Of a stretch of 64,000 nt of DNA, positions 27,791 through 41,468 are shown piece by piece. The notes beneath the pieces were generated by a model. It did not search any database. It was not told the DNA's origin and was given only the letters and a program-made list of their open reading frames with translations. The stretch spans positions 83,373,624-83,437,623 of the forward strand of contig NC_084478.1 in assembly GCF_027409185.1 (NCBI RefSeq). The letters run 5' to 3'. Position 1 is the first letter of the stretch. Each line of letters opens with the position of its first letter. The DNA is from Cynocephalus volans. Its lineage: Eukaryota > Chordata > Mammalia > Dermoptera > Cynocephalidae. Made by a program: the position numbers and the translations under genes.

Positions 27791-29107
27791 ATCTCACAGT
27801 TGTGTGTAGTGAATCTCCTAGAGGAGAACCTAGGTTGCCTGGGTTCTTACTCCTAGCTTCTGCCTAGCTACCTCAAAACAGCCTGGGCAAGGTACAAAGG
27901 TTCCCCAACAAAGAGATGTCCTCGGATAGCATTATACTCACCAAAAGCCAACTGATCAACCTAACAAACCCACTTCCATCAACAACACAGGAAATCTGTA
28001 AGGCATGAAACAGCCTTGATCCCTCACCCCTTCCATGTGTTCCTAGGTAAGTTGGTCGGCCTGTGTGGACTATTGGAAAATCCTTGGGTTTGTTAAGGCC
28101 ATGGTAAACAGATGCCTTGGCCCTGGGACAACCTGGCTCTGCCAGCTACAGGGGGTTGGCAGATGATGGGGGCTCCTTTCTCTGCCTGCAGCCCAGGTCT
28201 TCAGTCTGTCTCACTGACACAGGTTGTAAATGACCTAATCAAAAGACCAGCTGGGTTTGCAATAGTCCCTATCTCTGCTGAGAGGGAAATACCAGTCTCT
28301 GGAACGGCAGCTTCTTTGTTTTGGAGTCATTTTGCTCAGCCCAAAGAAAGCCCAGTGCCTAGCCAGTACTCCTGGGCTGGCTTCAGGCTCCATAGACACC
28401 ATCTTAGTGGCTTGTTTCCCCTGAAAGCCCTCTTTGTTGCCTTCTCAGGGTGCCCAGCCAAGCCCAGAGGCCCCCAGAGCCATGCTGTCTGCCTGAGATG
28501 GGTGGTGTGTCCCATGTCCTAAAGTGTAAGGAATCTGGGTGAACCTCATAATGGTCTCCTTCAGGCCAAGGTGTTCTCTAAAATCAGAAAATGGCACAAA
28601 ATGGGCACTGGCTCCTTCCCCATTTCAGAAAGCTGTGCCTTCTATTCTGCCCCCCCCCCCATCTAATCATTTTGCCAGTCATCCTTACTTCCTCCCCTTC
28701 TTCCCATTTACTTGGATCTGAGAATACCAACATGGCCTGATCCCAGGCCCTGATTCCTACGGCAGCCAAACACAGGATCAGAAAGCAGAAACAACAATTC
28801 GCTTTATCTCAGGGGTCCGTCCAGTACAAAGACAAACTTCTTGAGGCCAAGGGCCATGTCTTCCCTTTTTTCTTTTAATCCTGACAGAATCACGGTTAAG
28901 TAGGAGCTCTCTTAAAGACTTTGAATACTTCAGTGCAGGACTTAGAAGGGGACTGAGTAACTATTTAGTCCAACTGCTCTCCCTGTTGACAACCCCCCCG
29001 CCCCCATTTTATAGATGGTAGAAATGAAGACCTGAGAATGGAGATGTGATTTGCTATGTGGTCTTGACTAGCCAGCAAAACATGACGTTAGGCCCTTGCT
29101 CTTCTAG

Positions 29108-31102
<1,995 letters not shown>

Positions 31103-33390
31103 TGCCTCTTTCTTGCCATTGTGTGCTCCTCCCCAGCCCTGCCCCTTTACCCCACCCTGCTCAGCATTTACATTTTTGCCACCAGCACACTTGTTCCCAA
31201 ACCTGTGCACACAGCATTTCAGCCACCTGACCATCCCCTTGGAGCCAAATCTCCAGGTGTTCCAAATTCATTAACCAAATTCTCCCTGTGAATGCCTTTA
31301 AACTTGCCAGGGCCCTTCTCCTCCCAGGATCTGGGAAAGTTTGGGATCACTCCCTGGTCTTTGGAATCTCTCCATAAACTTTCTAACCCCTGGGGAAGGA
31401 GAGGGATGGAACCTCTTGGCCCCAGCTTGTTAGTCACCCACTAAGATCAACTGCCAAAGGTGCTACTGTGTCCCCAGGAGCCTAGTGAGGTAGACCCAAA
31501 CTTCTGTTTGCTAAGGAGTTCATTGCCATCCATCCTTGGGAGCCATTGGGAGGGCAAAATGAGACAAGTAGCCTTGTTTAGCCTAAGAGTTTCTGAGGGC
31601 CTCCCAAGAAGGCAATATCCCCATCATATGGTTCGTTAACAATCTATTACCCTCTTCCCTCCCTTCTTAATTTACTCTACTGCCTCTTCTCCATTCTCTT
31701 CCCTCTCTATTTCTTTTTATGACTGTCATAGACACATGGGTGCTTGAAGAAAGGAAAGACCCAGAGCCTGGGCCAATCAGCCTCACTTTGGCCCAGTTCA
31801 CCCCTAACACTAGCTTCAATCCCACTCATCTCAGGCTGAGCCACATCTCACTTTTTGGCTCAAGCTGATATAGTCATAGACTGGAAGAGTAGAATGCCAT
31901 AAATGGAAGGGACCTTAAACACCATAGAGTTCCATGTTCCACTTGCTGATTTTTACAGATTTCCCAGGCTAATGCATTAACATGGAGACCCTCCCAGCTC
32001 CCCATCCTTGTATTCACCTGTGAAAATGTGAAGAAACTCCTTTCATCTCAGAAGGCAGAGGAGGACTATGACAGAGCTGGCATGGTGGGGGGAGGGGCAG
32101 TGGTTACTGACGTGGTGAAGGACCAACTCCTCCATCTCTCAGTTTTCATGACAGGTCAATATTTCCATCTGGGCCAAGCCAGGAAAAGGACTGTTTTAGG
32201 AAAAGCCCCGTTCTCTACCTGGATCCTAAAAAGTACAGGTAGCAGCTGCACATGGGGTTGGACAATTTCTTTTAGGAAGAGGAAGCCATCCTACCCTTAC
32301 CACCCAATGTGTCTCCCATGCTGGGCATCCTGAGCCACTCTGCTCAGTGGGCATTAAAAGTGCCAGGAAAGGTAGACTCTGGACTGCCTTCATTCCTCTG
32401 CAGTAGGTGCCAGATGCTGCCTCTGCCCAGGCTCTGGGCAGCAGTCTTACTGAAAAGCATTCCTAGTATCCCCGGCCAGGGGCAGAGGGCACTGCCAGGC
32501 TGTGTCCAACTAGCACAGCTCACCTCATTAGGAGCTCAGCCTCCCTCCTCACTCTGCCTCTTTGTGTCTCTTTTTCTCCTCTCTGGGCCTTTGTCTATTG
32601 TGTTCCTGACATCATCTCCTTGCCATGCATCCCTGGCTGTCACTTGGAGCCAATAGTAACTTGCCACCCCAAGCCAGGGTCATCCTGGGGCCAGGAGGAT
32701 GAGGTTGCCCTGAGGGGCTCCAAAGAAGACAATGGTCCCCACCCATGAGTTTTTCCGTTACAAACAGGCAGCTGGGGCATGGCTGGCCTCTGAAGGTTTT
32801 ATTCAAGGCCAAAGTCTTGAGCCCCCTCCACTGGTTCCAGTCCAGCTCTTTTCAAGACCCCAATGGAAAACCCACTGGTTCTTGGCTCTGTGGGTAGGAA
32901 GGGGCCTAGTTACTATCCTGTCAGCTCAAACAGCAGTGGAACAGGAGAAACTGAGCTCCAGGAGTCCTGTAACTCCCAGGACAGACCACTGAAAATACTG
33001 GAGCAACAATGCTCCTGGCCTCTGGAGGAGAGTTCTGCAGGGCCTCTTTTGTTGCTGATGGCATGGATAGCTCTTAAGAATCAGGGTGCCACCCACTTCT
33101 CTCTAGATGAAGAAAGGACATTCACAGGTCCCAAATCTGCCCATTCAGGTGTCACATAACATGGCACGGTGTCAGTTCACTTCTTCCACACATGCATGTG
33201 TGAGCTCGTGTGTTTGGGGAGAGAATGTTGGTTGGCAAGAGCAGCACAGTATTAATATTTAGAGTAGGATGCAGCCTCTTATCCACCACAGTTAAGTACG
33301 AGAACGAACAAAATTTCAGAGCTTGAGACCTGGGACATTTAAATACTCAAGGGGTTTGGAACAAAATAAACATCTAAAAATTTGGTTTTG
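31103..33390 (+). other. SLC16A2: SLC16A2 3' UTR
   Basis: This is non-coding sequence from the stop codon to a probable cleavage site 15-25 nt after AATAAA (33365-33370). The bases that follow are GT-rich (TTGGTTTTGGTATGTATG), as expected of a downstream element. The length of about 2.3 kb fits the long 3' UTR I associate with SLC16A2 mRNA. No strong repeat interrupts it apart from a MIR-like patch near 31870-31960. The exact end is inferred. Confidence 0.7.
33365..33370 (+). terminator. SLC16A2: SLC16A2 poly(A) signal AATAAA
   Basis: This is a canonical hexamer followed within 40 nt by a GT-rich stretch. A second AATAAA at 34326 lacks an obvious GT-rich element and lies beyond MIR-like sequence, so the first is preferred. 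Confidence 0.65.
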
Positions 33391-35150
33391 GTATGTATGT
33401 TACCTACAAGAGTGAAATAGTCTTAAACTGATTACAGTAGGAAGTTTGACTTCAAAACTGAAGTCTTGTTTCAAATCAAATTTCTGCCAAGGTCTATGCT
33501 CTCTATGAGAGCAGAAATTGGAAAAGAAACTATATATGAGGATTGCAGTTGGGTGAACTGAGATTAAATTTTTTAGGGAGCTCTGAAGTGGAAAAATTGT
33601 TACTTTACAAAATGAGAACATGGTTATTGGCTGAGTCAGAGTGGAGGCCCCACCAAGGCCACCACCTTGCTACAAATGTGCCATGTTGAAAACTGGCGAA
33701 GACCTTAGCAACAATCCAGTTCAATCCCCCTTCCCTCTCCTTTATATTACTGATGGGGAACCTGAAGGGGCTGTCATATCTGGGTTACACAGCCCGGCAG
33801 CGACAGAGCCTGGAGTTGAGGGTGATTCAGGAGAGAGACCTACAGGAATGACAAAGCTGGGAGTAACCTTAGAGTCCCCTTTGTCAATACTCTGCATTGA
33901 ATTTAAGTGGGGAAACTGAGGCCTAGAGATAGGAAGGGACTGGAGCCCATTCGTACAGTTCATCAGTGATAGAGCGAGCTGAAACTTGAACTCAGGTAAT
34001 TGACTTCCAGTCCAGTCCAAACCCTTCATTTCACAGTTGAGGAAACTGGCCCTAGGAGGGGGAAAATGACTTGCCCACTTCATCCAACAATTATGTGGCA
34101 AGCCCATTTCCAAAAGGGCATCGGCAGGACCACCTCTGAGCAAAAATGAAAGCTGAGCAAAATCTGACTTCTAGCATACCTCATCTCTTCACGATTACCC
34201 TCACCCCCAACCAACAAATACTTTTGGTATTCTTTCTCCTAGGCACTCTAGACCTTCATGCAGCCTTTGCCTTGGAGATCTGGTTCCACCTACTGCCCTT
34301 CCACCCCAGCAACTGGAGAGGCACAAATAAAGTCCATCTCCTGACAGACATACACTGGGGCAGGGCAGGGCAGGGGTGAAGAGAAGGGACTGGTTTCCTT
34401 TGGGAGAGGGTGGTGTACCACGCAGCTCTTGACTATTGTCATTTCTCCCCTGATTCAGTGCAGACACCCTGGTGCTGCTGGCCTCCTCATTTCCTCCCAC
34501 AAAAGATAATTACTCTGTCCCACTACCAGGCCCCAGGTTCTCCCACCCAAGGTCTGGTGTCCCCTCAGCCCCTCCCCCAGCAGCCCCAAGGGCCCAGCCT
34601 GCATTTGATCACTCAGGATCATTAGATCTCAAAGCTGTGGAATCCCATAATTTTTATGAGAATATGCTCTCCTCCAGGGCCTTTTCATGTCTGAAAAGGC
34701 AGCCAGCAGCTCCCTGCCACTTCTCCACAGTAGCACAGCAGGCCAGCTGACAGGGATTGCAAACCCTCAGTGTCTCACACAGCCGGTGCCTAGATAGGGT
34801 GGGTGCTGGTTAGAACAAGAGCCCTTGAAACAAGTTCTGAAATTCTAATGGACTGAGATGTAGCGGAAATGGCAGAGGCACAAGGAAAGGAATTAGATAC
34901 CCAGCTCCTGCAGTAGTTGAGGAAGCTGTGCTTCAATACGCCCTTTGATTCCTGCCTTTCAGCTCTCTCTAGTGGTCACTAGATGCAGAGCTCCAAGCCT
35001 GGCTTTCAATTTGAGCAATATTTTCTACAGACCTGCTGTATGTCAGGCACTCTGCTAGAACCCAGGGGCTTAAGGAAAGGAAGACAAGTACAGAAAAGGA
35101 AGGGAAGAACACAGGACGGAATTTGTTCTATCTTCTTTCCAAGATACCTT
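33391..35150. other. Intergenic spacer between SLC16A2 and the CpG island
   Basis: MIR-like blocks lie at about 33690-33830 and 33880-34070 (repeated 'gggaaactgaggc' type signatures). No credible exon was seen; the reading frames are short and unsupported. Confidence 0.6.
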
Positions 35151-35358
35151 TTCCTCCTCTGGACCACAGTGGCCTGTTGCCTACCCACTCGGCACCAAAA
35201 CTCGGTCTTCTCTGGGGCAAGAAAAGGTCCACCGCGACCCCCGCCGGGACCGAGGCGCAGAATTCCTTCCTCCCCTCCCTGAGACTGGCCTCCCGGGGGG
35301 TCAGAGTCGCCCGGAAGAACTATGTGCCTCATAGTTGGTTTCTTGCTGAGTCCTAGCC

Positions 35359-35368
35359 GGATAAAATT
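35359..35368 (+). promoter_or_regulatory. Possible TATA-like element of the candidate gene
   Basis: GGATAAAATT stands about 30 nt upstream of the point (about 35390) where the GC-rich leader of the candidate transcript would start. Position and sequence are suggestive only; CpG-island promoters often lack a TATA box. Confidence 0.25.
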
Positions 35369-35600
35369 AGCCCATTGCTCACATCTACCAAGTGTCAGAG
35401 CCCGCGGCCAGCTGCAGGCAAGAGGAGGGCAGAGCCGAGCCGGGCCGCTCTCCCGCCCACCCGGGCCAGTCGGACCAGCGGACTGACAGCACCTGTCGTG
35501 CGCCCCTGGGCCCAGCGCCTTCTCGCTCCCCTGCTCCTACCAGAGGCTGTGGCCCAGCCGGGGGGGATCCGGGACTAGAGAGAGACCGGCGGGGCGAAAG

Positions 35601-35702
35601 GTACTCTCCTTTCTCGCCACACACCCACCCTACACTGCCCTCACAACGACCGGGCCCTGAGATCCGGGGCTGGGGGTGCTAATCGGTACCATTTCCCACC
35701 AG
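35601..35702 (+). other. Predicted minimal intron of the candidate gene
   Basis: The donor is AAAG/GTACTC, the branch-like motif is GTGCTAATC and the acceptor is CATTTCCCACCAG/GC. At 102 nt it is in the usual size range of minimal mammalian introns. It lies entirely in the 5' leader, ahead of the ATG at 35740. Confidence 0.45.
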
Positions 35703-35739
35703 GCCCCCCGCCCACTCCGCACTCCGGGACTGCCTGGGG

Positions 35740-36291
35740 ATGGAGATGGGGCCGGGGGCCCCCGGGCCCTGGCTGTTGCTCCTGGTCCTGCCGCTGGGCT
35801 CGGGCCACCTTGGGTCGAGGAGGGAGGCGGTCCTGCCCCTCCGTGGGCCTCTATCCAGTTCCCCATCTGGGAGGGGTAATAATCCCGGAGAAGCGCCACG
35901 GAAATGCATCTGCCCTTGCTACTCAGACAGGAATCCTGGCCTGCTAGGACAACCACCCTTCCCGCCCAGGGGAAGCGGGCGGAAGGCAGACTGGAAGACC
36001 CAGCCTCAGGCCCTGCCAACTGTCCGGCGAGCCAGACGGACAGACAGCAGCTGCCGCGTGTCCGGGCTCAACTCCTCCTCCATCCCCTCCCGCCACCGCC
36101 CTGCCCGCGCCACCGCCACCAAGGGCTGCAGCGGCGACATCCGCTCCCCCCAAGCCCCCTCCATTTCTCCGTCCGGAGACCTCGACGTCATCCGTGCTAG
36201 GCCCCCGAGAACCCCTTCCAACCGGCGGCTCCCTCATCCCACCACCAGCCCCGTCCCCAAGGTCCCAAGGGCGGACTCTGGCCGCTGCTAG
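35740..36291 (+). CDS. Hypothetical 183-residue protein with signal-peptide-like start
   Basis: I do not recognise this protein. The ATG has a good context (GGGG before, G after) and is the first ATG after the predicted acceptor at 35703. The first 25 residues resemble a secretory signal: a short lead, a WLLLLVLPL core and a small polar exit (GSGHLGS). The rest is rich in Pro, Ser and Arg, has four Cys within about 55 residues of the core region (CICPC, SSCR), and several basic pairs (RR, RK, GRK, RRARR). No known domain is visible. The composition is also what a random frame through a CpG island would give, so coding status is uncertain. Conservation of the frame in other mammals would decide. 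Confidence 0.3.
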   Translation: MEMGPGAPGPWLLLLVLPLGSGHLGSRREAVLPLRGPLSSSPSGRGNNPGEAPRKCICPCYSDRNPGLLGQPPFPPRGSGRKADWKTQPQALPTVRRARRTDSSCRVSGLNSSSIPSRHRPARATATKGCSGDIRSPQAPSISPSGDLDVIRARPPRTPSNRRLPHPTTSPVPKVPRADSGRC

Positions 36292-36485
36292 CTAAGGACC
36301 TACAACAGGCCAGGCTCAAGGCCCGCCGTGATGAGGAGCCCGGGGGCGGGCCCGGGGCAGCCATCTTCCTCCCCTCCTCTCCAAACTTCAACCCTGGGCC
36401 CACCCTGCGGGGCTGCCTCCCCCACGCAAGTCACCCCAGTGGGGCTGCTTCTGCCAAATACCCCTTAAACTCCCCCCCCCCCCAG

Positions 36486-36625
36486 TCACCATAAAAAGTG
36501 TCCCAGAAGTCGGGGGGCTACCGCGCAGGTGGGAGCTCCCAGCTCAGGCCCTCTCCCTCACCACATGGTTTTCCGGATCCCCCCCAGGGAGCTCAGCCCC
36601 CATCCGCTGCCCTACGATCACACAG
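36486..36625 (+). other. Possible alternative exon within the CpG island
   Basis: A C-rich tract ending CCCAG at 36485 and a strong donor CACAG/GTGAGC at 36626 would define a 140-nt exon. It contains an ATG (36565) opening MVFRIPPRELSPHPLPYDH. The donor is good and the acceptor tract is unusually pure C. No partner exon is proven. Confidence 0.22.
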
Positions 36626-37672
36626 GTGAGCAAGCGGGGTTTCCTAGAGCTGAGAACCCTCCTCCAAACCTGCCTGGAGACACAGGAATGGTGGGAAGGA
36701 ACAGATCGAGGCTGAGGCCGGCAGTCCTCAGTTTGTTCCTCTCCCAACACTCCTCCACCCTCCTCTCCACCAACCTGATTCCTTCTGCCGCTTGCCCAGT
36801 GGGGGTGAAGGAGAGAGGTGGGGCAACCGCCTCCACTCCTCCTCCCACACACGCACATAACCCTCCCTCCCCCAAGGTGCAGTCTTGGTGCGGGGTGGCG
36901 AGAGCAGCCTTGCAGATCCTTCTGCCTTAAGGCCTTGCAAAGGCCAGTTTCCTTCTGTCAGTCCGGGATCTTCTAGCTATCTGCCTGCTTATCTGCCACT
37001 TCCTCTCCACCCCCATACACAGGTGCAGACCTCCCTTCATCCCCCAGTGCCCTGAGCACAAACCTCCCCCGTCCCCCCGTCCAGCATATCTGGACATAGA
37101 GACCTCCTTTGAAAACCTGTGGAAATTACAGTTCACCGGTGTTCCCCTATGCCTCCTCACACTTGACCCTCCCTCCAACCGTGGAAGGCAGCTGCTCTTA
37201 GGCCCCGTTTTACCGATGGGGGAATTGAGGCCCAGAGGGGAACTGAACGCCAGATTTTGAACCCCTCCAAGGTACTTTCCACCCCACATCACAGAAAGGA
37301 GGGAAGTGAGCAAATCTTTTCCCCCCTGACTGTTCAGAAAACCTGCTTGCTGCTCCTGGAGTCAGCACTTTCTCCCGCCATGCCCATTCAGTCCCCTAGT
37401 GAAGGCTTCCGGCAGGGAGTGGCACCACAACCCCAACATGGAGACGTGGAGGGCAACAGAAGCTGAGCCAGAGTCCTTGTGTGTCCCCACTCCATCCCCT
37501 CTTCAGTCTCCCCCATGAAGGGCATATGGAAGAGGAAATAGTAGTCTCAGATCTGCCTTTCCCTGGGAGTATGCGTCATTGCCCTCTGGGTTCCTCTCCC
37601 CTTCTAAATGGAGGTAAAACTCCAAAATGAGCTCTCCTGTGCCTTGCTCCCTCAGTCCTTCTCTCATCATTC

Positions 37673-37678
37673 AATAAA
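37673..37678 (+). terminator. Poly(A) signal AATAAA of the candidate gene
   Basis: CATTCAATAAAATTATCATC is followed by TTTGTCTGGTCTGGTTATTTGG and GGTGGTGGGGTGTG, a strong GT-rich downstream element. It lies outside recognisable repeats, which argues for a genuine 3' end. Confidence 0.5.
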
Positions 37679-37699
37679 ATTATCATCACTGAGGGCTCA

Positions 37700-38720
37700 T
37701 TCCCAGGGCCTTGCTTGATGCCTGACACTCAAAGTATCCTTTGTCTGGTCTGGTTATTTGGTGGTGGGGTGTGAGGAGCAGTTCCTGGGGCTCTGCTTTC
37801 ATGGGGAAGGATTTCTGTGTCTAAGAGTTCCACATAGCTAGTTCAGGGGCTTCCTCTCTTCTTGACTTCTAGCACTGCACCAAGCTACAGTGAGGGGATG
37901 GGAAAGAGCTGCTAATATTATGCAATTAAGGGTGAGAAAGCTCCCAAGGTAGCATCTGTGGAAGGAAAAAGGGGAGAACACACCTAAGTTCCTGCTCACA
38001 CACCTCAGTGAGGTGGGCTTGTCCTGTATATACCTCCCAACAACTGTGGCCATTATCCTCCTCAACTCCCATGGCCCCAGTTGAGAGGTTCCCTATATAG
38101 CCACAGGGGATCTTGGTGTTGTCTAGCAGCCCGCACCACCTGTACCATACTTTTGGTGGGCTCTAAATTCTCAGATTCCAATAAGTCCTAGCCTAAACCT
38201 TTCCATCAGAGTGAATAGCTTCAGGCATCTAAATCTGATCCCTCAAAGTTTAGGACTCACCTGTCAACCACAATGGCTGGGCCTAGAAAGGAGGCAGAAC
38301 CAAGTTTCAGGGAAAGTAAAGTTCCATGCAAAGCTAGTTCCAGTTCAGTAGTTCGGTAAATAGTTGCAACTACTGAACTTCAGAAGCACTTTAACATTAT
38401 GTTGACAAATCACAGGAGCTTCAAACAAACTTACCTTAATTACCTTTTTCTATCCAACTGAGTTCTCCACAGTCCTTGGTAAACACAGTTAAGGGCTGTC
38501 CTACCAGAGCTTGAGGTCCAATAATTTTCAAAATGCATTCTGTGCCTCAAGGTCCACTGAGATGTCTGGGAAGACAGCAGATTGTGGAGTGTTGGGCCTT
38601 TCTCCCTTCCCTTCAATGAGAATAATGGTCTTAACATTGAAAAAAGGGATTCATCTGTTTAAAATTTAAAACAATGTTTAAAAAATTATTTCAAATCTAG
38701 ACCTATGTGTCTGGAAAGAC
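37700..38720. other. Intergenic sequence
   Basis: Unique-looking sequence without a credible exon or named repeat. Confidence 0.5.
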
Positions 38721-40504
38721 TGATTACATATATTTTTTATTATTACTCCCATGAAGAACACCTTAAAATGCTGGATATTATATATACAACAAACCTAAGA
38801 AGTCTCTAAAAGGTGGAGAGAAGAAGGCAGACCAACTAGGGGTCTCAGAAATTTGAGGAGTGACTCACCTGAGGTGAGTGCCCTGGGTTTTCTTTTTGCC
38901 TCATGTATCACAGACTTGGGGCTGGAGAAGCCAGCAACCCAGAAATGCCAATGTACACAGACCTAAAAAGCCTGAGAAAATCTTGTTCTCTCTAGCCAAA
39001 GCACCAGGAAAGGGGCAGCCTCCCAAGACAGAACACTTTTACACAATAACTGCTCTCCTCCAATCAAGACCATAAAAAAACTGTGGTCCCACTCCCACCC
39101 CAGTCAGCAAAGGTGAAGTGGAGAGCCTAGATTTCCTTCAACTTCCAGTAACGAAGCACCTCTCCTTCCCATCACCAGTGTGGCATCAACAAAAGGCCAT
39201 ATAGGGAGCCCAAACTTTCATCCCAGCCAGTAACGAAGCATCTCTGCTGCCTGCAGCATCCTAGATGTTATCAGCAGAGGTCTAGGGGGGTACTTGAACT
39301 CTCACCTCACATCAAGCAGTAACAAGGAACCCCTGAGATGCTGGGTGTCAACAGAGGCCCAGTGGGGAACCTGGACTTTCACCTTGACTTGGCAGTAATG
39401 AGGCAGTCCAATCCTTTCCCCACTGTTATGCTGTCAGAGGACGCCTGCTAAAACAGAAGATCTAAATAAGACCTACTGTTTTGTTACATACTACTTAAAA
39501 TATCCAGGTTTGAATAAAAAATCGTCATACCAGGATGTCATACCAGCATCAGGAAAACATTAACTTGAATGAAAAAATACAAGTGATGCCAACAATGAGA
39601 TGACACAGACGTCAGAATTACCTGACGAGAAACTTAAAGCTGTCATCATAAAAATGCTTCGATGAGTATGTATGAACATGCTTGAAACAACTGAAAAATT
39701 GGTAAGTTTCAGTAAATTAATAGAAGATATAAATAGAAGACCAAATGGAAATTTTAGAACTAAAAAATACAATAACAAAAAATCTCAATGCATAGGTTCC
39801 ACAGCAGATTGAAGAGGACAGTGGAAACAATTAGAGAACTTGAAGACAGAACAGTAGAAATTATCCAGTCTGAACAAGAGAAGGAAAATAGACTGAAAAA
39901 ATTTAACAAAGCCTCAGAGAACATGCTTTGGAAGAGTTGCCCAGAGTACAAGAAGGAGAGGAAAAAGAAGTGGGACTGAAAAAATATTCAAAGAAAAAAT
40001 GGCTGAAAATTCCCAAATTTGGCAAGACATAATACTACAATTCAAGAAGTTGAGTGACCCCAAACAGGATGAATTTTTTAAAAAATTCTATGCTAAGATA
40101 CATCATAGTCAAACATCTGGAAACTAAACACAAAACAAACAAAAATACTTTGAAAGCAGTGAGAGAGAAATGACATCTTAATTATAGGGAAAAACAATTT
40201 GAATGACAATGGATTTCTCATCAGAAACCATGAAGAATGGAAAGAAGTCACAAATTTTTCAAGCACTGAAAGAAAAGAACTGTCAACTCAGAATTGCATA
40301 CTCAACAAAAATAGCCTTGAGGATGGAAGAGGAAATCATGACATTCTCAGATGATGGAAAACAAAGAGAATGTGTTATTAGCAGACCTACCCTAAAGAAA
40401 CAGCTAAAGGAAGTTCTCCAAACAGAAGAAAAAATGATAAAAGAAGGAATCTTGGAACATCAGAAAGGAAGAAAGTACGTGGAAAGAAAAAATAAGTTAC
40501 TTTA

Positions 40505-40788
40505 GGAGGTGATTAGGCCATGAGGGCTCTGCCCTCATGAATTGATTAGTGTCCTTATAAAATGGCTTAAGGAAGGGAGTTTGTCTCTTTTGTGCTTCTG
40601 CCCTTCCACCATGTGAGGACACTTAGATGGCATCATCTATGAGGAACAAGCCCTCACCAGACACTGTACCTGCTGTTGCCTTGATCTTGGACTTTCCAGC
40701 CTCCAGAACTGTGAGAAATACATTTCTGTTCTCTACAAATTATGCAGTCTCAGGTATTTTGTTATAGCAGCACAAATGGAATAAGACA
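40505..40788 (+). mobile_element. Partial MST-type (ERVL-MaLR) LTR
   Basis: GGAGGTGATTAGGCCATGAG ... CCTTCCACCATGTGAGGACAC ... CTCCAGAACTGTGAGAAATAC ... TTTTGTTATAGCAGCACAAA follows the MSTA/MSTB consensus. The first ~75 bp are missing. Confidence 0.8.
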
Positions 40789-40875
40789 TAACAACATATC
40801 AAAACATGTGGAACAGAGCTAAAGCAGTTCTGAGAGGGAAATTTATAGCACTGAATGCTCACTTTAGAAATTAGG

Positions 40876-40939
40876 TACATACTGGCCAGCCACAAAAAAA
40901 ATAAATAAATAAATAAAAGGAATGAAAGAAAGAAAGAAA
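40876..40939 (+). mobile_element. 5'-truncated SINE tail
   Basis: Only the last bases of a tRNA-derived SINE (GGCCAGCCAC then AAATAAATAAA) remain. They are bounded by AGAAATTAGG at 40866-40875 and 40940-40949. The duplication shows it is a real, severely truncated insertion. Confidence 0.65.
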
Positions 40940-41428
40940 AGAAATTAGGGTCTCAAATCAATAATCTATGTTACTACTTCAAGAAACAAACAAAAATAAT
41001 AATAAGGGCAAAATAAACTCAAAGCAAGCAGAAGGAAGAAAATAATAAAGGGCCAGATATTAATAAAATTGAAAATAGAAAAACAATAGAGAAAAATCAA
41101 TGAAACAAAAAGTTGTTTCTTTGAAAAAAGTAAAATTTATAAACCTCTAATAAGACTGAATAAAATGAGAGAAGATCCAAATCACCAATATCTGGAATGA
41201 AACAGGGGATATCAGTACTGATCCTGCAGCTGTTAAAAAGTCAATAAGGGAACACTATGAACTACTTTATACTGATAAATTCAACAACTACAAGAATTGG
41301 ACAAATTCCTCAAATACCACAAACTACAAGAACTCAGTTGAGAGGAAATAGATTACCTGAATAGTTCTATACCACTAAAGAAATTGAATTTGTAATTTTA
41401 AAGCTCCCCCCAAACATTCTGGCCAGCC

Positions 41429-41468
<40 letters not shown>
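41429..41468 (+). repeat. (GA)n microsatellite at a SINE remnant
   Basis: It follows CTGGCCAGCCAG, the exit sequence of the tRNA SINE, so it probably grew in the tail of a truncated SINE. Confidence 0.8.

Larger units (their letters stand above)
35160..36600. promoter_or_regulatory. Isolated CpG island
   Basis: The sequence becomes strongly GC-rich, with many CpG dinucleotides (for example CCGCGACCCCCGCCGGGACCG near 35230, GAGCCGAGCCGGGCCG near 35430 and the block 36040-36360). It is flanked on both sides by AT-richer, CpG-poor DNA. Islands of this kind usually mark a promoter. SLC16A2 starts far upstream and RLIM starts beyond the right edge, so neither accounts for it. Confidence 0.75.
35390..37695 (+). 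other. Candidate unannotated transcription unit
   Basis: This plus-strand unit is inferred from four signals that line up. They are a CpG island; a leader ending GCGAAAG before GTACTC (exon end 35600); a 102-nt intron with a near-consensus branch point TGCTAAT about 20 nt before the acceptor and a TTTCCCACCAG acceptor (exon start 35703); and AATAAA at 37673 with a GT-rich stretch 60-100 nt beyond. A single long last exon would be about 2 kb. A GTGAGC donor at 36626 and a CTTCTGTCAG acceptor near 36960 would allow one more intron. I know of no annotated gene between SLC16A2 and RLIM in human or mouse. It could instead be a lncRNA. Confidence 0.4.

Noticed and set aside
34326-34331. AATAAA as the end of SLC16A2
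   Set aside because: No clear GT-rich downstream element, and it lies almost 1 kb past a better signal, beyond MIR-derived DNA.
35630-36237. Minus-strand frames in the CpG island (129 and 97 residues)
   Set aside because: Low-complexity Gly/Pro/Ala translations without splice or poly(A) support on that strand; the plus-strand signals are stronger.
40203-40505. 100-residue open frame
   Set aside because: It is in the ORF1 region of the L1/HAL1-like block and matches the broken copy near 15720-15980.
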